Positions 1 to 11,610 are shown, counted from the first letter of the stretch. The stretch is 64,000 nucleotides of DNA from Ostreococcus mediterraneus (GCA_012295225.1 WMKK01000022.1:310001-374000), one strand, 5' to 3'. Made by a program: numbers and translations. Notes: generated from the letters alone by a model not told the origin.

Positions 1-3000
1 TGTTCGACCGATTTAAGGTAGTGTTCATACGTGTTCAACTTATCTCCACGAACCATACCTTCTTTCATTCTCGCATCAATGTATCCTTGAATGTCTCCTG
101 AGAAAATCTGCTCACAGAGAATATTGAAATGATTCGAGAGTCCCTCTCGCTTAACTTTGCACAGAGGTAGAATTTTCGTCAACAAGTCTGCCACGTTGTC
201 ACCTGAAGCTATATTGAAAGGTTGAATGTATCCTTCGCGATGTGCATAATGTTGGAGCCAGGCGTATCTGATCTCCATGTGTTTGTTTGACTTAGACGAC
301 ATCGTTTCCATCATCTGTTTGATGGTGGTCGTGTTGTCACAAAACAGTGGCACTCTAACGATATGGATTCCTATTTCCTTCAACAACAATGTCTGGAACA
401 ATAGGTCCTTAGCCGCTTCATACATGGCAATAAACTCCGCTTGAGCAGAACTGGTCGCTGGAATATTTTGGAGCTTACTCTTCCAGTTTGTGGTTCCACA
501 GGAATATGATATATATCCTGAAGTTGATTTCCTACCACACCTATCACTCGGGTCTTTCGACATGCGCTGCCCCGCCCAATCTGAGTCGCTGAATCCATAC
601 AACCTCACCACACCCTTGCACTTTGAGCCATCATATGTCAACTCTTTTGCTGAGTGTCTCTTGAGGTATCCAACTATTCTAGTCAATTGCTTGAACTGCT
701 TCTTGGTTGGTTGACTCGCTACTCGACCCGCTAAGCTACACGCTACTGCAAGGTCAGGCCTGGAGGCTATGTTGAACCAATTGAGTGATCCCAAAATACT
801 CTGGAATAGCTCTTTTTCACTATGATTGCATGCTTCACCCCCTTCGCCTAGTACAAACGTGTCTGACGGCAGCAACGGACTATCACAAGGATTCACATCT
901 TGTACCGCACACTTCGCTAGGAACTGGGATATCGCATAATGTTGACTAAGGACATAAATGTGCTTGCTTTTACGTGTGATCTCTATGCCGTTGTACACTT
1001 TAATCTGTTCAAATTGAGATACCTTGTACACTTTTGAGAATCTTACGTGGAATTGTTTCACCATTGTCTCTTCTTCGGCTATGATCATCAAATCATCAAC
1101 AAGCACTGAAATCAACAACTCAGGCGCTCCAGACTTTGTCCTTTGAATGAAAAGGCATGAGTCCTTTGACGCCTGTGTCAATCCCATCTGTCTCAATGTC
1201 TTTGTAACGTGCAGGTACCAACACCTGCCAGCCTGCTTAGTACCATACAACGGTCTTCGCAGCCTGTATACCTTCCCTTTTGGAAGTGGATGCGTTGCTG
1301 GCGCCCGGATAAATATTTCCTCATGCAGTTCACCTTGCGTGTACGCTTGAGATACATCTATGGTGTATACCACCCATCCGAGGATCGCAGCTAAATTAAT
1401 CAGCAGTCTGAAGGTCGTGAGCGTCGTGACTGCACTGAATGTATCATGGTAGTCCTTTAACCACACTTGGGTGAATCCCTGCACTACAAGCCTGGATTTC
1501 AATGTCCCATCTGGTTTCACTTTATCTACCCACTTCGTGCCGCATATATTGGCTCCTGACTTCATATCAACTGCTTCCAACGTTTGTTCTAGCAGCCCAT
1601 TGAACTCCTTCTCTCGGGATGGTGTGAAATCGACTGTCGACTCATCAACTACCTTCCCGTAGTCCTCCATGTGCGCCACAGCGGTGGCATAAACAACATG
1701 TGCTACGGGTGTAGATTCTCCTCGAATATCGAAAGGTATCAGTGGGTCATCGACCTCATACTTGGCAACTAGAAACATGTGGTGTAGCCGGAGATCTTGC
1801 TCCGATACTCGACCACTCTTACTGAAGTGATTGATGAGCTCTTCGACACCTTCTGCTGGCTGATCAGTTCCAGCAGTTGGATCGTTTCCTTCATCAATGC
1901 CTCCTTCCTTCGTTTCGGAGTCAATGGCATACCCAGTAGGCGCCCAACCTGAATTTTGGAATGATTCTGCGTGCTCACGCCATCTAGGAGGCACTACATT
2001 CCGCTCCTGAAACGGTTCAACTGCGTCAACTCCTTCGGCTCCCTCTGAGAGACTAGGTTCAGCTGACAATAATACGTCGACTCCTTCATCTTTCCCCAAG
2101 AGATTAGGTTCAGTCGACAATGACGGTTGCCCTTTTGGTTCCCGTTGCTTGACAATTTCTTCGGCTACCGGATGCACGTGTGGACCCCCGTCGAGGTTAA
2201 CATCACAATCTAACTCAAAATCCGATGAACCGATGTCATCAAACTCCGATGACTCTACGCCATCAAGCCATTCATTCAGGTCTGAACGGTTGAGTGTGCC
2301 CTGCGGGTTATTGAAGTCGGCGTTCAAGCTCGCCTTTTGTGCGTCAATGTTGCGCGCATAACCATTATGGTCAAAAATAAGTTCACTGGTAAATTTTAAG
2401 TGGCCCTTCATATTGGTTGCCCTTTGCAACACCGTATTTGGCACAACAACCACGAACTTCTTAGGGGTTAGACAGACCTCTGCGTACCCTAGAAACCAAA
2501 CCGGTAACCGATTCAGCTTCCACTCTGGTAATCTTGTCTTGTCTTTAATAGCTTTCAAACTTTGGCTAAGTTGAGTTCTTGACATAAATGCTCTGCACCC
2601 AAATGGATGAAGGTCTTCAATGCTCACCGATCTTCCGAGTAATTCAGCGAAAGGGCATATCACCTTCCCGTGCACCTTTATGTCTCCCAAAAATAGATCT
2701 CGCGCGAAACTCGAACGAAATGTGCTAACACGAACCACCTACCACCCGCGCGGGTACAACGAAGAGAGTTGTTTAGCAACAATCGATCGATGTAAGCTTA
2801 AGGTCCAATTGGTGGTCGCAGCTTAGCGCGTTCTATGCGTAAAGATCTGATAATGATTAAAAATAGCGAGCCTGTTGACTCTAACTAGAGTCTACACGTC
2901 ATGAGTCATAACCAAGGACGACCACACACTTTGGTGTGTGCTAAATAGTGTGGTATAACCACACTATTTTGGTGTGTGGTTATACCACACACCAATCACA

Positions 3001-3392
3001 CACACACTAAATAGTGTGGCACACACCAATCACACACACTATTTCCACGCGGTGCATGTGGAGGGCCGACACCCCCTCCTGAGTTATAATTGGTCAACTA
3101 AACCCTAGAAATGCGTCAGAAAATAATACCGTTCGGCGAAACGCCGCTCGGCGTGCTCACGACGTGGATGTCGTCGGACGTCGTCGGGAAACCGCACCGC
3201 GCGCGGTTTCTCCACTCGGAATACGGTTCCTGAGTGATATAAGGTGCCAGTGAATGTCGCAAACCGCCCTCAAATCGATTGACGCGTCGGAGAATGCGCG
3301 CGAAAGATGTGCCAAAATGCCCGTCAATTTCACCGCCTCGACGGCGACACGTGACCTGTCCGAATCCATTCGCGGTTTTCTCTCGTACATAT

Positions 3393-3502
3393 TTAATCAA
3401 AATATCATCTAATGTAGTACATATTTAGGTACATATTTAATCAAAATATGTAGGTATAAATTTAATCAAAATATGTAGGTACATATTTAATCAAAATATC
3501 AT
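3393..3502. repeat. AT-rich tandem repeat inside element B1
   Basis: About four imperfect units built on ACATATTTAATCAAAATAT with TAGGTA between them. The same array is in B2 at about 57199-57310, so it belongs to the element and not to the site. Confidence 0.7.
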
Positions 3503-3523
3503 CCGATGTGCCCACACCAAATA

Positions 3524-3940
3524 CTGTGTTGGCGGTATGCATATGCACAAATGGTATGCATATGCATATGCACGTGCATATGCAGGATGCACGCCCCCCA
3601 CACGTGCATACGGCCATAGAAAAACGACTTTTATGTGGGGCATGCTTTTTTATAAATACATTGATAGTCTAATAATTACGTAAATACTGGACGACATGAC
3701 TGGTGATTTTAAGGTACGCGACGAGGGGCAATTAGGGTTCAGAAATAAGGGTTTACCCGGCGCATGTTTACACGGCCGGTGCGCAAAACACTCGTATGGA
3801 ACACCATATGCACGGTATGTAGTACTCAAACGGTATATTACATAAGCGTATTATGTGTTAAGTATGGTATGCACGCGTATGCAGGCCGGGCCTACATATG
3901 TAGGATGTACGCCCCTAGTATGCTGTTTCGGCCAACACAG
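3524..3940. mobile_element. hAT-like short element, family C, complete copy
   Basis: 417 bp with ends CTGTGTTGGCGG and CGGCCAACACAG and a perfect 8-bp target duplication ACCAAATA (3516-3523 and 3941-3948). An 8-bp duplication is typical of hAT and a few other superfamilies. The interior carries self-complementary GCATATGC/CATATG stretches and no credible ORF, so this is a MITE-type copy moved in trans. Confidence 0.85.
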
Positions 3941-4083
3941 ACCAAATAGCTGCGTTGGCCGAAACAGCATACTAGGGGCGTACATCCTACATATGTAGGC
4001 CGGGCCTGCATACGCGTGCATACCATACTTAACACATAATAAGCTTATGTAATATACCTCTTGAGTGATACATACCGTACATA

Positions 4084-4268
4084 TGTAAGCTTAAGGTCCA
4101 ATTGGTGGTCGCAGCTTAGCGCGTTCTATGCGTAAAGATCTGATGATGATTAAAAATAGCGAGCCTGTTGACTCTAACTAGAGTCTACACGTCATGAGTC
4201 ATAACTCATCACTTATTCAAGACTCGGGAAGGCTATGCAATCATATTTAGCCCGCAATAATCCTAACA
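4084..4268 (-). repeat. 3' LTR of copia A
   Basis: 185-bp direct repeat, 3' LTR in the element's orientation; matches 9571-9755 base for base by eye. Confidence 0.92.
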
Positions 4269-4337
4269 CACCCCCTTAGCCTTCACTAGTCTTTAACCGC
4301 TCTTCTTCGTGCAAGATGAACTTCATACTAGTTCTCA

Positions 4338-7300
4338 CTAGCCTTGACTAGTGCTGTTGCTTCTGAAAGGTTGGATTTCATTTTGTTCGACCGATTTAAG
4401 GTAGTGTTCATACGTGTTCAACTTATCTCCACGAACCATACCTTCTTTCATTCTCGCATCAATGTATCCTTGAATGTCTCCTGAGAAAATCTGCTCACAG
4501 AGAATATTGAAATGATTCGAGAGTCCCTCTCGCTTAACTTTGCAAAGAGGTAGAATTTTCGTCAACAAGTCTGCCACGTTGTCACCTGAAGCTATATTGA
4601 AAGGTTGAATGTATCCTTCGCGATGTGCATAATGTTGGAGCCAGGCGTATCTGATCTCCATGTGTTTGTTTGACTTAGACGACATCGTTTCCATCATCTG
4701 TTTGATGGTGGTCGTGTTGTCACAAAACAGTGGCACTCGAACGATATGGATTCCTATTTCCTTCAACAACAATGTCTGGAACAATAGGTCCTTAGCCGCT
4801 TCATACATGGCAATAAACTCCGCTTGAGCAGAACTGGTCGCTGGAATATTTTGGAGCTTACTCTTCCAGTTTGTGGGTCCACAGGAATATGATATATATC
4901 CTGAAGTTGATTTCCTACCACACCTATCACTCGGGTCTTTCGACATGCGCTGCCCCGCCCAATCTGAGTCGCTGAATCCATACAACCTCACCACACCCTT
5001 GCACTTTGAGCCATCATATGTCAACTCTTTTGCTGAGTGTCTCTTGAGGTATCCAACTATTCTAGTCAATTGCTTGAACTGCTTCTTGGTTGGTTGACTC
5101 GCTACTCGACCCGCTAAGCTACACGCTACGGCAAGGTCAGGCCTGGAGGCTATGTTGAACCAATTGAGTGATCCCAAAATACTCTGGAATAGCTCTTTTT
5201 CACTATGATTGCATGCTTCACCCCCTTCGCCTAGTACAAACGTGTCTGACGGCAGCAACGGACTATCACAAGGATTCACATCTTGTACCGCACACTTCGC
5301 TAGGAACTGGGATATCGCATAATGTTGACTAAGGACATAAATGTGCTTGCTTTTACGTGTGATCTCTATGCCGTTGTACACTTTAATCTGTTCAAATTGA
5401 GATACCTTGTACACTTTTGAGAATCTTACGTGGAATTGTTTCACCATTGTCTCTTCTTCGGCTATGATCATCAAATCATCAACAAGCACTGAAATCAACA
5501 ACTCAGGCGCTCCAGACTTTGTCCTTTGAATGAAAAGGCATGAGTCCTTTGACGCCTGTGTCAATCCCATCTGTCTCAATGTCTTTGTAACGTGCAGGTA
5601 CCAACACCTGCCAGCCTGCTTAGTACCATACAACGGTCTTCGCAGCCTGTATACCTTCCCTTTTGGAAGTGGATGCGTTGCTGGCGCCCGGATAAATATT
5701 TCCTCATGCAGTTCACCTTGCGTGTACGCTTGAGATACATCTATGGTGTATACCACCCATCCGAGGATCGCAGCTAAATTAATCAGCAGTCTGAAGGTCG
5801 TGAGCGTCGCGACTGCACTGAATGTATCATGGTAGTCCTTTAACCACACTTGGGTGAATCCCTGCACTACAAGCCTGGATTTCAATGTCCCATCTGGTTT
5901 CACTTTATCTACCCACTTCGTGCCGCATATATTGGCTCCTGACTTCATATCAACTGCTTCCAACGTTTGTTCTAGCAGCCCATTGAACTCCTTCTCTCGG
6001 GATGGTGTGAAATCGACTGTCGACTCATCAACTACCTTCCCGTAGTCCTCCATGTGCGCCACAGCGGTGGCATAAACAACATGTGCTACGGGTGTAGATT
6101 CTCCTCGAATATCGAAAGGTATCAGTGGGTCATCGACCTCATACTTGGCAACTAGAAACATGTGGTGTAGCCGGAGATCTTGCTCCGATACTCGACCACT
6201 CTTATTGAAGTGATTGATGAGCTCTTCGACACCTTCCGCTGGCTGATCAGTTCCAGCAGTTGGATCGTTTCCTTCATCAATGCCTCCTTCCTTCGTTTCG
6301 GAGTCAATGGCATACCCAGTAGGCGCCCAACCTGAATTTTGGAATGATTCTGCGTGCTCACGCCATCTAGGAGGCACTACATTCCGCTCCTGAAACGGTT
6401 CAACTGCGTCAACTCCTTCGGCTCCCTCTGAGAGACTAGGTTCAGCTGACAATAATACGTCGACTCCTTCATCTTTCCCCAAGAGATTAGGTTCAGTCGA
6501 CAATGACGGTTGCCCTTTTGGTTCCCGTTGCTTGACAATTTCTTCGGCTACCGGATGCACGTGTGGACCCCCGTCGAGGTTAACATCACAATCTAACTCA
6601 AAATCCGATGAAACGATGTCATCAAACTCCGATGACTCTACGCCATCAAGCCATTCATTCAGGTCTGAACGGTTGAGTGTGCCCTGCGGGTTATTGAAGT
6701 CGGCGTTCAAGCTCGCCTTTTGTGCGTCAATGTTGCGCGCATAACCATTATGGTCAAAAATAAGTTCACTGGTAAATTTTAAGTGGCCCTTCATATTGGT
6801 TGCCCTTTGCAACACCGTATTTGGCACAACAACCACGAACTTCTTAGGGGTTAGACAGACCTCTGCGTACCCTAGAAACCAAACCGGTAACCGATTCAGC
6901 TTCCACTCTGGTAATCTTGTCTTGTCTTTAATAGCTTTCAAACTTTGGCTAAGTTGAGTTCTTGACATAAATGCTCTGCACCCAAATGGATGAAGGTCTT
7001 CAATGCTCACCGATCTTCCAAGTAATTCAGCGAAAGGGCATATCACCTTCCCGTGCACCTTTATGCCAATAACATTCCGAATCATCGCCGCGTGTTTCAT
7101 GGCGTATACCCAAAACTCGCTCGGCACTCCTGATGCCAGCAAAAGCTTTTTGGCTATATACTTAAGTGCTTGCACTGACCTCTCAGCTAACCCATTTTGC
7201 CAAGGATGATTGACATCCGAGGTCGTAAAGTTTATGCCATTTTCAGTGCAAAATTCCTTGAACACTGCAGCGATGTCGCTGCCGCCGTCTGTATGCACGC

Positions 7301-8201
7301 CTCGTATGTGAAGCACAATATTTATACCTGACTGCCTCCGACAATCATGGATCTTGGCTAGATCTCTCTTTAGTTCAATCAAAGCATTTCGGAGAGACTG
7401 CCCCTTTACTGTTCTTTCTCTCACGTTACCATCCACGCCGTACACAAAGTTGAATCTCGTCGCCTCATCCGCTATCACTAGTGCAGAGGCATGATCAACA
7501 ACTTCACAAACTACTGAGCCTCTGGGAGGACCAAAACACACATCCAAATGAATCAACTCCAATGGTTGCATAGTACGTCGGGAATCTCTTCTCCCGTGTG
7601 TGCGGTTCCTGTTTTGCCCTAGTTTGCACGGATAGCACTCGCTGGTGAGTTCCTTTAACTCAGGTGATACCCTTTTGGCATCTACCCCAGTGATCCATCC
7701 TTCATTGATAGCGTGAATGATTCTACAATGAGATAGGTGGCCCAATGTATCATGCAGAACTTTCGTTTCTGCAGATATCAAGCATACCTTCTGTTTGTTG
7801 AATATTTTCAATTCCGGCAAACCACCTTCAGTGACCTGCATCGCAACTGACCTCAATCTTCCCTGCTTATCTGGCAAGGTTATAAATCCTTCTTTTCGGC
7901 TAAGACACATTTTGCAATCCTTGCAACTATCCAAGATAGCTGGGCAACTCAGAATGCCCGCTCCTGGGAGTTTTGCACCTGGTGCACATCTTGCCTCAAA
8001 GGTAAAATCAAATAACTCACCTTCTGTGTCCTGCAGAGTAACTGTCGCATACCCTGCGCACTTTACAGGTGTATTTCCATTTATGGTTGTGAGTACTTCC
8101 TCGGGTATTTGAATCACGCTGTTAATTTTATTGCAGTCCATGACTATGCTGACGGATGCGCCAGTATCCATAATCATGTGATTAGCACCTGATGCTTGCA
8201 A
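4338..8201 (-). CDS. Copia pol polyprotein (protease, integrase, RT, RNase H)
   Basis: A 1287-residue frame with the copia order of domains. Aspartic protease motif DTGAS is near residue 13. The GAG-pre-integrase zinc region (HDTLGHLSHCR) is near 150, followed by the integrase core (HLDVCFGP). Reverse transcriptase lies around 740-980 with SQAYTQGELHEEIFI, YGTKQAGRCW and the LVDDLM active site. RNase H has SDSDWAGQ and an AQAEFIA helix. It lies 33 bp downstream of the gag frame. It replicates the element through an RNA intermediate in virus-like particles; any product is mobile-element protein, not a host gene. Confidence 0.93.
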   Translation of the reverse strand: MQASGANHMIMDTGASVSIVMDCNKINSVIQIPEEVLTTINGNTPVKCAGYATVTLQDTEGELFDFTFEARCAPGAKLPGAGILSCPAILDSCKDCKMCLSRKEGFITLPDKQGRLRSVAMQVTEGGLPELKIFNKQKVCLISAETKVLHDTLGHLSHCRIIHAINEGWITGVDAKRVSPELKELTSECYPCKLGQNRNRTHGRRDSRRTMQPLELIHLDVCFGPPRGSVVCEVVDHASALVIADEATRFNFVYGVDGNVRERTVKGQSLRNALIELKRDLAKIHDCRRQSGINIVLHIRGVHTDGGSDIAAVFKEFCTENGINFTTSDVNHPWQNGLAERSVQALKYIAKKLLLASGVPSEFWVYAMKHAAMIRNVIGIKVHGKVICPFAELLGRSVSIEDLHPFGCRAFMSRTQLSQSLKAIKDKTRLPEWKLNRLPVWFLGYAEVCLTPKKFVVVVPNTVLQRATNMKGHLKFTSELIFDHNGYARNIDAQKASLNADFNNPQGTLNRSDLNEWLDGVESSEFDDIVSSDFELDCDVNLDGGPHVHPVAEEIVKQREPKGQPSLSTEPNLLGKDEGVDVLLSAEPSLSEGAEGVDAVEPFQERNVVPPRWREHAESFQNSGWAPTGYAIDSETKEGGIDEGNDPTAGTDQPAEGVEELINHFNKSGRVSEQDLRLHHMFLVAKYEVDDPLIPFDIRGESTPVAHVVYATAVAHMEDYGKVVDESTVDFTPSREKEFNGLLEQTLEAVDMKSGANICGTKWVDKVKPDGTLKSRLVVQGFTQVWLKDYHDTFSAVATLTTFRLLINLAAILGWVVYTIDVSQAYTQGELHEEIFIRAPATHPLPKGKVYRLRRPLYGTKQAGRCWYLHVTKTLRQMGLTQASKDSCLFIQRTKSGAPELLISVLVDDLMIIAEEETMVKQFHVRFSKVYKVSQFEQIKVYNGIEITRKSKHIYVLSQHYAISQFLAKCAVQDVNPCDSPLLPSDTFVLGEGGEACNHSEKELFQSILGSLNWFNIASRPDLAVACSLAGRVASQPTKKQFKQLTRIVGYLKRHSAKELTYDGSKCKGVVRLYGFSDSDWAGQRMSKDPSDRCGRKSTSGYISYSCGPTNWKSKLQNIPATSSAQAEFIAMYEAAKDLLFQTLLLKEIGIHIVRVPLFCDNTTTIKQMMETMSSKSNKHMEIRYAWLQHYAHREGYIQPFNIASGDNVADLLTKILPLCKVKREGLSNHFNILCEQIFSGDIQGYIDARMKEGMVRGDKLNTYEHYLKSVEQNEIQPFRSNSTSQG

Positions 8202-8234
8202 TGCGTCTTTTGACTCAACCCCGAGGACAGACCA

Positions 8235-9518
8235 TCACTCCGTCTTACGCTTCTTCTGCTTCGTGTTAAATGCATCAACCTTCTTCTGAAATTCGGGCTT
8301 GAGTTCTTTGGAGCAGTCCCAGTATCGATGACCAGGTTCACCACAATTGTAGCACTTTGCTCCCCCTTTCCCATTCTTCCTTTTAAAGCTCTTGGTGGTG
8401 ATGTTATTTACTTTCAACATAGATTTCGGTTCTTTGTCGGCATCTAATTTGTCAACCATTATAAGTTGCTGAGACACTAACCCGAAGTCGAAAGCGGATG
8501 CAGAAGCTGCGCCACGAGACATTATATCTTGGCAACGTTGGCGTACTTGTAGACGAGAGTTCTCTGAAGCCATGATATTGGCTACAAGAGATTGTGTAAG
8601 TCCGATGTACCGTGAGACCTTTCTTCCTGGCACTTGCACTCCAGCAACGGCCATATTCTCATCCACCGCAACTTCCAATTCTTTGCCTTGGTTCAATCGT
8701 ATCATAGTCGCCTTGGGTAGGCGTTCAAAACATTTTCTCTTTTCTGAAAAGAATGTGACCATCTCGCCTGGACCCTTGTATGCGACATTATGAAACTTGT
8801 TCTCCAATAGAGTAGACAAAGTAACAAATGGGTCTACGTCCTGAAACAGTCTGTCCAACAACTCCACTCCAGACCACTTGGAGCTTCTTGCGTTGTGGAT
8901 GATGAACTTTTGTTTCTCAGGAAACCCTTTTTCTGAACTGAGTTCGAATATTGACTCCGCCAGCTCACGGTCGGCGTCCTCCAATCGTACTAAGGCACAT
9001 CCGGGATGGATATTTCCGAGGGTAGCAAGCACCCTATCGATGGGAGGCTGCGCAGGTACGTTCCCGGGTAATCCAACTGCCGGAGGTCCTGCTATTATCG
9101 CGATCGGAGCTTGATCATTGACCTCATATATAGATGAACATAACCCTGTTAAATTAATATTCCGCCTGACTTGAGGATCGACGGATTGAACTGCCGCTTT
9201 AATCTCATTTAACCCTATCGACTCAGATCTAAATCTTGAATCGATAACAAATTCGAGAAGGTCCGCGGCCGCGAGTGCGGCTTTGGATGCGTCTTGTTTT
9301 CGCTTACCCTGGCCTGCCGACGACTTAAGTCGGTAGATCAATGCTTCGCTGAATAAATCAATAAACTCCACAGTGTTTACGGGAGTGATCTCGCCCAATT
9401 TAGCGATCGCAGCGATGTCATTCGCAAGAAACATGATCTCGGTCGCAGCGCTCGTCGTTTCGTCTCCCAAAAATAGATCTCGCGCGAAACTCGAACGAAA
9501 TGTGCTAACACGAACCAC
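8235..9518 (-). CDS. Copia gag (capsid/nucleocapsid) protein
   Basis: A 427-residue frame starting just inside the 5' LTR, about 50 bp from the repeat. The tail carries one CCHC zinc knuckle (CYNCGEPGHRYWDC, near residue 390) in a lysine-rich stretch, as expected of nucleocapsid. The body has no database-recognisable motif by eye, which is normal for copia gag. It is followed closely by pol. Confidence 0.88.
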   Translation of the reverse strand: MVRVSTFRSSFARDLFLGDETTSAATEIMFLANDIAAIAKLGEITPVNTVEFIDLFSEALIYRLKSSAGQGKRKQDASKAALAAADLLEFVIDSRFRSESIGLNEIKAAVQSVDPQVRRNINLTGLCSSIYEVNDQAPIAIIAGPPAVGLPGNVPAQPPIDRVLATLGNIHPGCALVRLEDADRELAESIFELSSEKGFPEKQKFIIHNARSSKWSGVELLDRLFQDVDPFVTLSTLLENKFHNVAYKGPGEMVTFFSEKRKCFERLPKATMIRLNQGKELEVAVDENMAVAGVQVPGRKVSRYIGLTQSLVANIMASENSRLQVRQRCQDIMSRGAASASAFDFGLVSQQLIMVDKLDADKEPKSMLKVNNITTKSFKRKNGKGGAKCYNCGEPGHRYWDCSKELKPEFQKKVDAFNTKQKKRKTE

Positions 9519-9570
9519 CTACCACCCGCGCGGGTACAACGAAGAGAGTTGTTTAGCAACAATCGATCGA

Positions 9571-9755
9571 TGTAAGCTTAAGGTCCAATTGGTGGTCGCA
9601 GCTTAGCGCGTTCTATGCGTAAAGATCTGATGATGATTAAAAATAGCGAGCCTGTTGACTCTAACTAGAGTCTACACGTCATGAGTCATAACTCATCACT
9701 TATTCAAGACTCGGGAAGGCTATGCAATCATATTTAGCCCGCAATAATCCTAACA
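9571..9755 (-). repeat. 5' LTR of copia A
   Basis: 185-bp LTR with TG...CA ends; the gag start lies about 53 bp inside it. It should hold the element's promoter. Confidence 0.92.
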
Positions 9756-10009
9756 ACATATGATGTTAAGTACGAGTGTTTTGCGCACCGGCCGTGTAAA
9801 CATGCGCCGGGTAAACCCTTATTTCTGAACCCTAGTTACCCCTCGTCGCGTACCTTAAAATGACCAGTCATGTCGTCCCGTATTTACGTAATTTATTAGA
9901 CTATCAATGTATTTCTAAAAATCATGCCCCGCATAAAAGTCGTTTTTCCATGGCCATATGCACGCCCCCGGGGCGTACATCCTACATATGTACGTACATA
10001 TACTTGTGA

Positions 10010-11370
10010 TTTCGAAAAAAGTTGAGTAAAACGTGAATTTTCGTGTTTGCGCGCGTCTCACGCCGCGACGACTACGCCGATGACGCTGATTCGCGAGTAT
10101 ATTTTGTAACTTTTTGCGCGCTTTCCAACGCCGCCTCGTACGTCGTCAGCCGTGCAGTATCGCGTCGCCGGTGGTGTGCGTGATTTCGTGCATCTTCAAC
10201 GTGAATTTTCATGAAAATAATGACTTGAGAAAGTGCGCATTTTTAAGGTGTGTCAGGGTCTAGAATTACAACATGCGCGACGGCCTAGCGACGTCATGCG
10301 ACGGCGAAATACATCGAGATCGCGTGACATAGCTCGGAGCATGTTTTTCTCTGAGTCCACGCGCTTTCACGTCATTCGACGTCGTTTTAGGCGCTCGTTC
10401 CGGCGTCGGAAAACTGAGGACTCTCATCACATGTGGCTCACTCAACTGCACAACTTTCACTTTGATCGACCGCGGGAGCCGCACGGCGCGCTTTCCGCCG
10501 CATTTTCGAATGTAAACCTCATCTCAATAATGAATATCAACCGTTGACGCTTGAGTCACATTGATTCAAGGAGTTTCATGCCGGTCGATGGCTGACGTAA
10601 GTCGCAGACGAAGCACTCTTTTGGCACAACGCCGAAACGCGCGTGGTCGGACAGAACGTCTTGCCACGCATTCAAAAGGCAAGTAGACGATTGAATGCGT
10701 TCTACTATACACTTGAATGCAATCGGGCGTGTTTCCATCCACCCTACGCCTCTACACCGCGCTGGAACGTCCCGTCACTGAATAACGTCGACGCGCTTCA
10801 GTTACCACTGTTGCCGCGCACCACGAGTACGACTCCAAGCGCCACGCTGTAGCGTTTTTCATCAACGTTTCAAGCCAGAATGGCGAGAAATAACGTTTTT
10901 GAACGTTTTAGCTCTTTCAAGCGCATAGAGGTACCGTACAGCGCCCGTTCACGGGGCTGAAGTGCCCTACGTCAAGCGCGTTTCAGTTGCCTGGAGAGCG
11001 TGATTTGTCGACACCTTCTCCGAGCGCCGTAGTGACTTGCGTGGGACCTAGAAGCGGCCTGCGTCGTAAAGAATGCTTTCTTGAGTGCATGTGCACCGTC
11101 GATACGTTCAGCGGCTCGTTCTGGCGCATCTGAGGGCGCGTCACACGCGGCCGATTCTACTCCAAGAATTCACGCGGCATGCTCACTGCAGTGGTCGCAC
11201 TCTGTGCGAATCAGAGAGCGCTGTAGAGCTCCATCCGAGGCGAAACCGCGCGTGATCGAAAGTTTGGTCGACCCCGCACCGGGCTGACGCGCGCGCGGCG
11301 CGGGGTGGCGCGCGACGGCGCGGGAAAACGTCGATGTGAATTAATTTCATTATTTTCGGTCATATTTTAT
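10010..11370. other. Non-coding interior of the long C element
   Basis: About 1.36 kb with no convincing gene. It starts GTGATTTCGAAAA and ends in sequence matching, inverted, the left end of the element at 47561. Short frames here are arginine-rich and look like chance frames of GC-rich DNA. Confidence 0.5.
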
Positions 11371-11610
11371 TTTCGGAAACACTAGTACATATACATACCA
11401 TTCGTACATATACATACCGCCAACACAGCCAAATAGTGTGGTTGTCGAAATAGTGTGTGTGTGGCACACACTTAAAATAGTGTGTGTGTGATTGGTGTGT
11501 GTGTGATTGGTGTGTGATTCAGGTGTGTGGTCGTCCTTGGTCATAACTCATCACTTATTCAAGACACGGGAAGGCTATACAATCATATTTAGCCCGCAAT
11601 AATCCTAACA

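Larger units (their letters stand above)
4084..9755 (-). mobile_element. Ty1/copia retrotransposon, family A, looks whole
   Basis: Two 185-bp LTRs (4084-4268 and 9571-9755) appear identical and have TG...CA ends. A 5-bp target duplication ACATA lies at 4079-4083 and 9756-9760. A purine-rich tract adjoins the 3' LTR near 4269-4280. The gag frame (8235-9518) and pol frame (4338-8201) are both long and open. Identical LTRs suggest a young insertion. It interrupts a C-family element, whose two halves match an unbroken copy at 45461-45877. Confidence 0.93.
3950..11428. mobile_element. hAT-like element, family C, long variant, holding copia A
   Basis: The left end CTGCGTTGGCC and right end CCGCCAACACAG are flanked by a perfect 8-bp duplication CCAAATAG (3942-3949 and 11429-11436). 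Copia A is inserted at 4083 with its own 5-bp duplication. Without copia A the element is about 1.8 kb. The first 390 bp match ordinary C copies. The part from about 10010 onward is different sequence that resembles the left end of the large element at 47561. Confidence 0.8.
2912..11540. mobile_element. Terminal-inverted-repeat DNA element, family B, copy 1 (split)
   Basis: The left end reads CCAAGGACGACCACACAC and the right end is its inverse, with a perfect 6-bp target duplication TCATAA at 2906-2911 and 11541-11546. It is inserted in the LTR of copia A'. Its own sequence is 2912-3523 plus about 105 bp before 11540; the rest is two C elements and copia A. A second copy lies at 56723-57439. 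The ends are rich in GTGTGTGG and CACACC runs. No transposase is seen, so it is non-autonomous; the superfamily is not assigned. Confidence 0.8.
1..11610 (-). mobile_element. Ty1/copia element, family A, broken copy (A'), cut by the window edge
   Basis: The first 2.7 kb is nearly identical to the pol region of copia A (4084-9755), followed by the same leader and LTR. The LTR begins at about 2791 and is split at 2911 by element B1, resuming at 11547-11610 (end CCTAACA). This copy is a fossil: it lacks much of its interior and carries a large nested insertion, so at least two breaks. High identity to copia A suggests it is not old. It sits inside a C-family element end (11611-11744). Confidence 0.85.

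Noticed and set aside
3116-3400. 94-residue minus-strand ORF in B1, repeated at 56927-57211
   Set aside because: The two DNA copies are nearly identical, so a conserved frame means little. No domain or sensible composition is seen, and a second frame overlaps it.
3393-3502. CRISPR-like array
   Set aside because: The units are AT-rich tandem repeats without unique spacers and belong to element B.
10233-10547. 104-residue ORF in the long C interior
   Set aside because: Arginine-rich, with an overlapping minus-strand frame and no homology by eye; typical of chance frames in GC-rich DNA.
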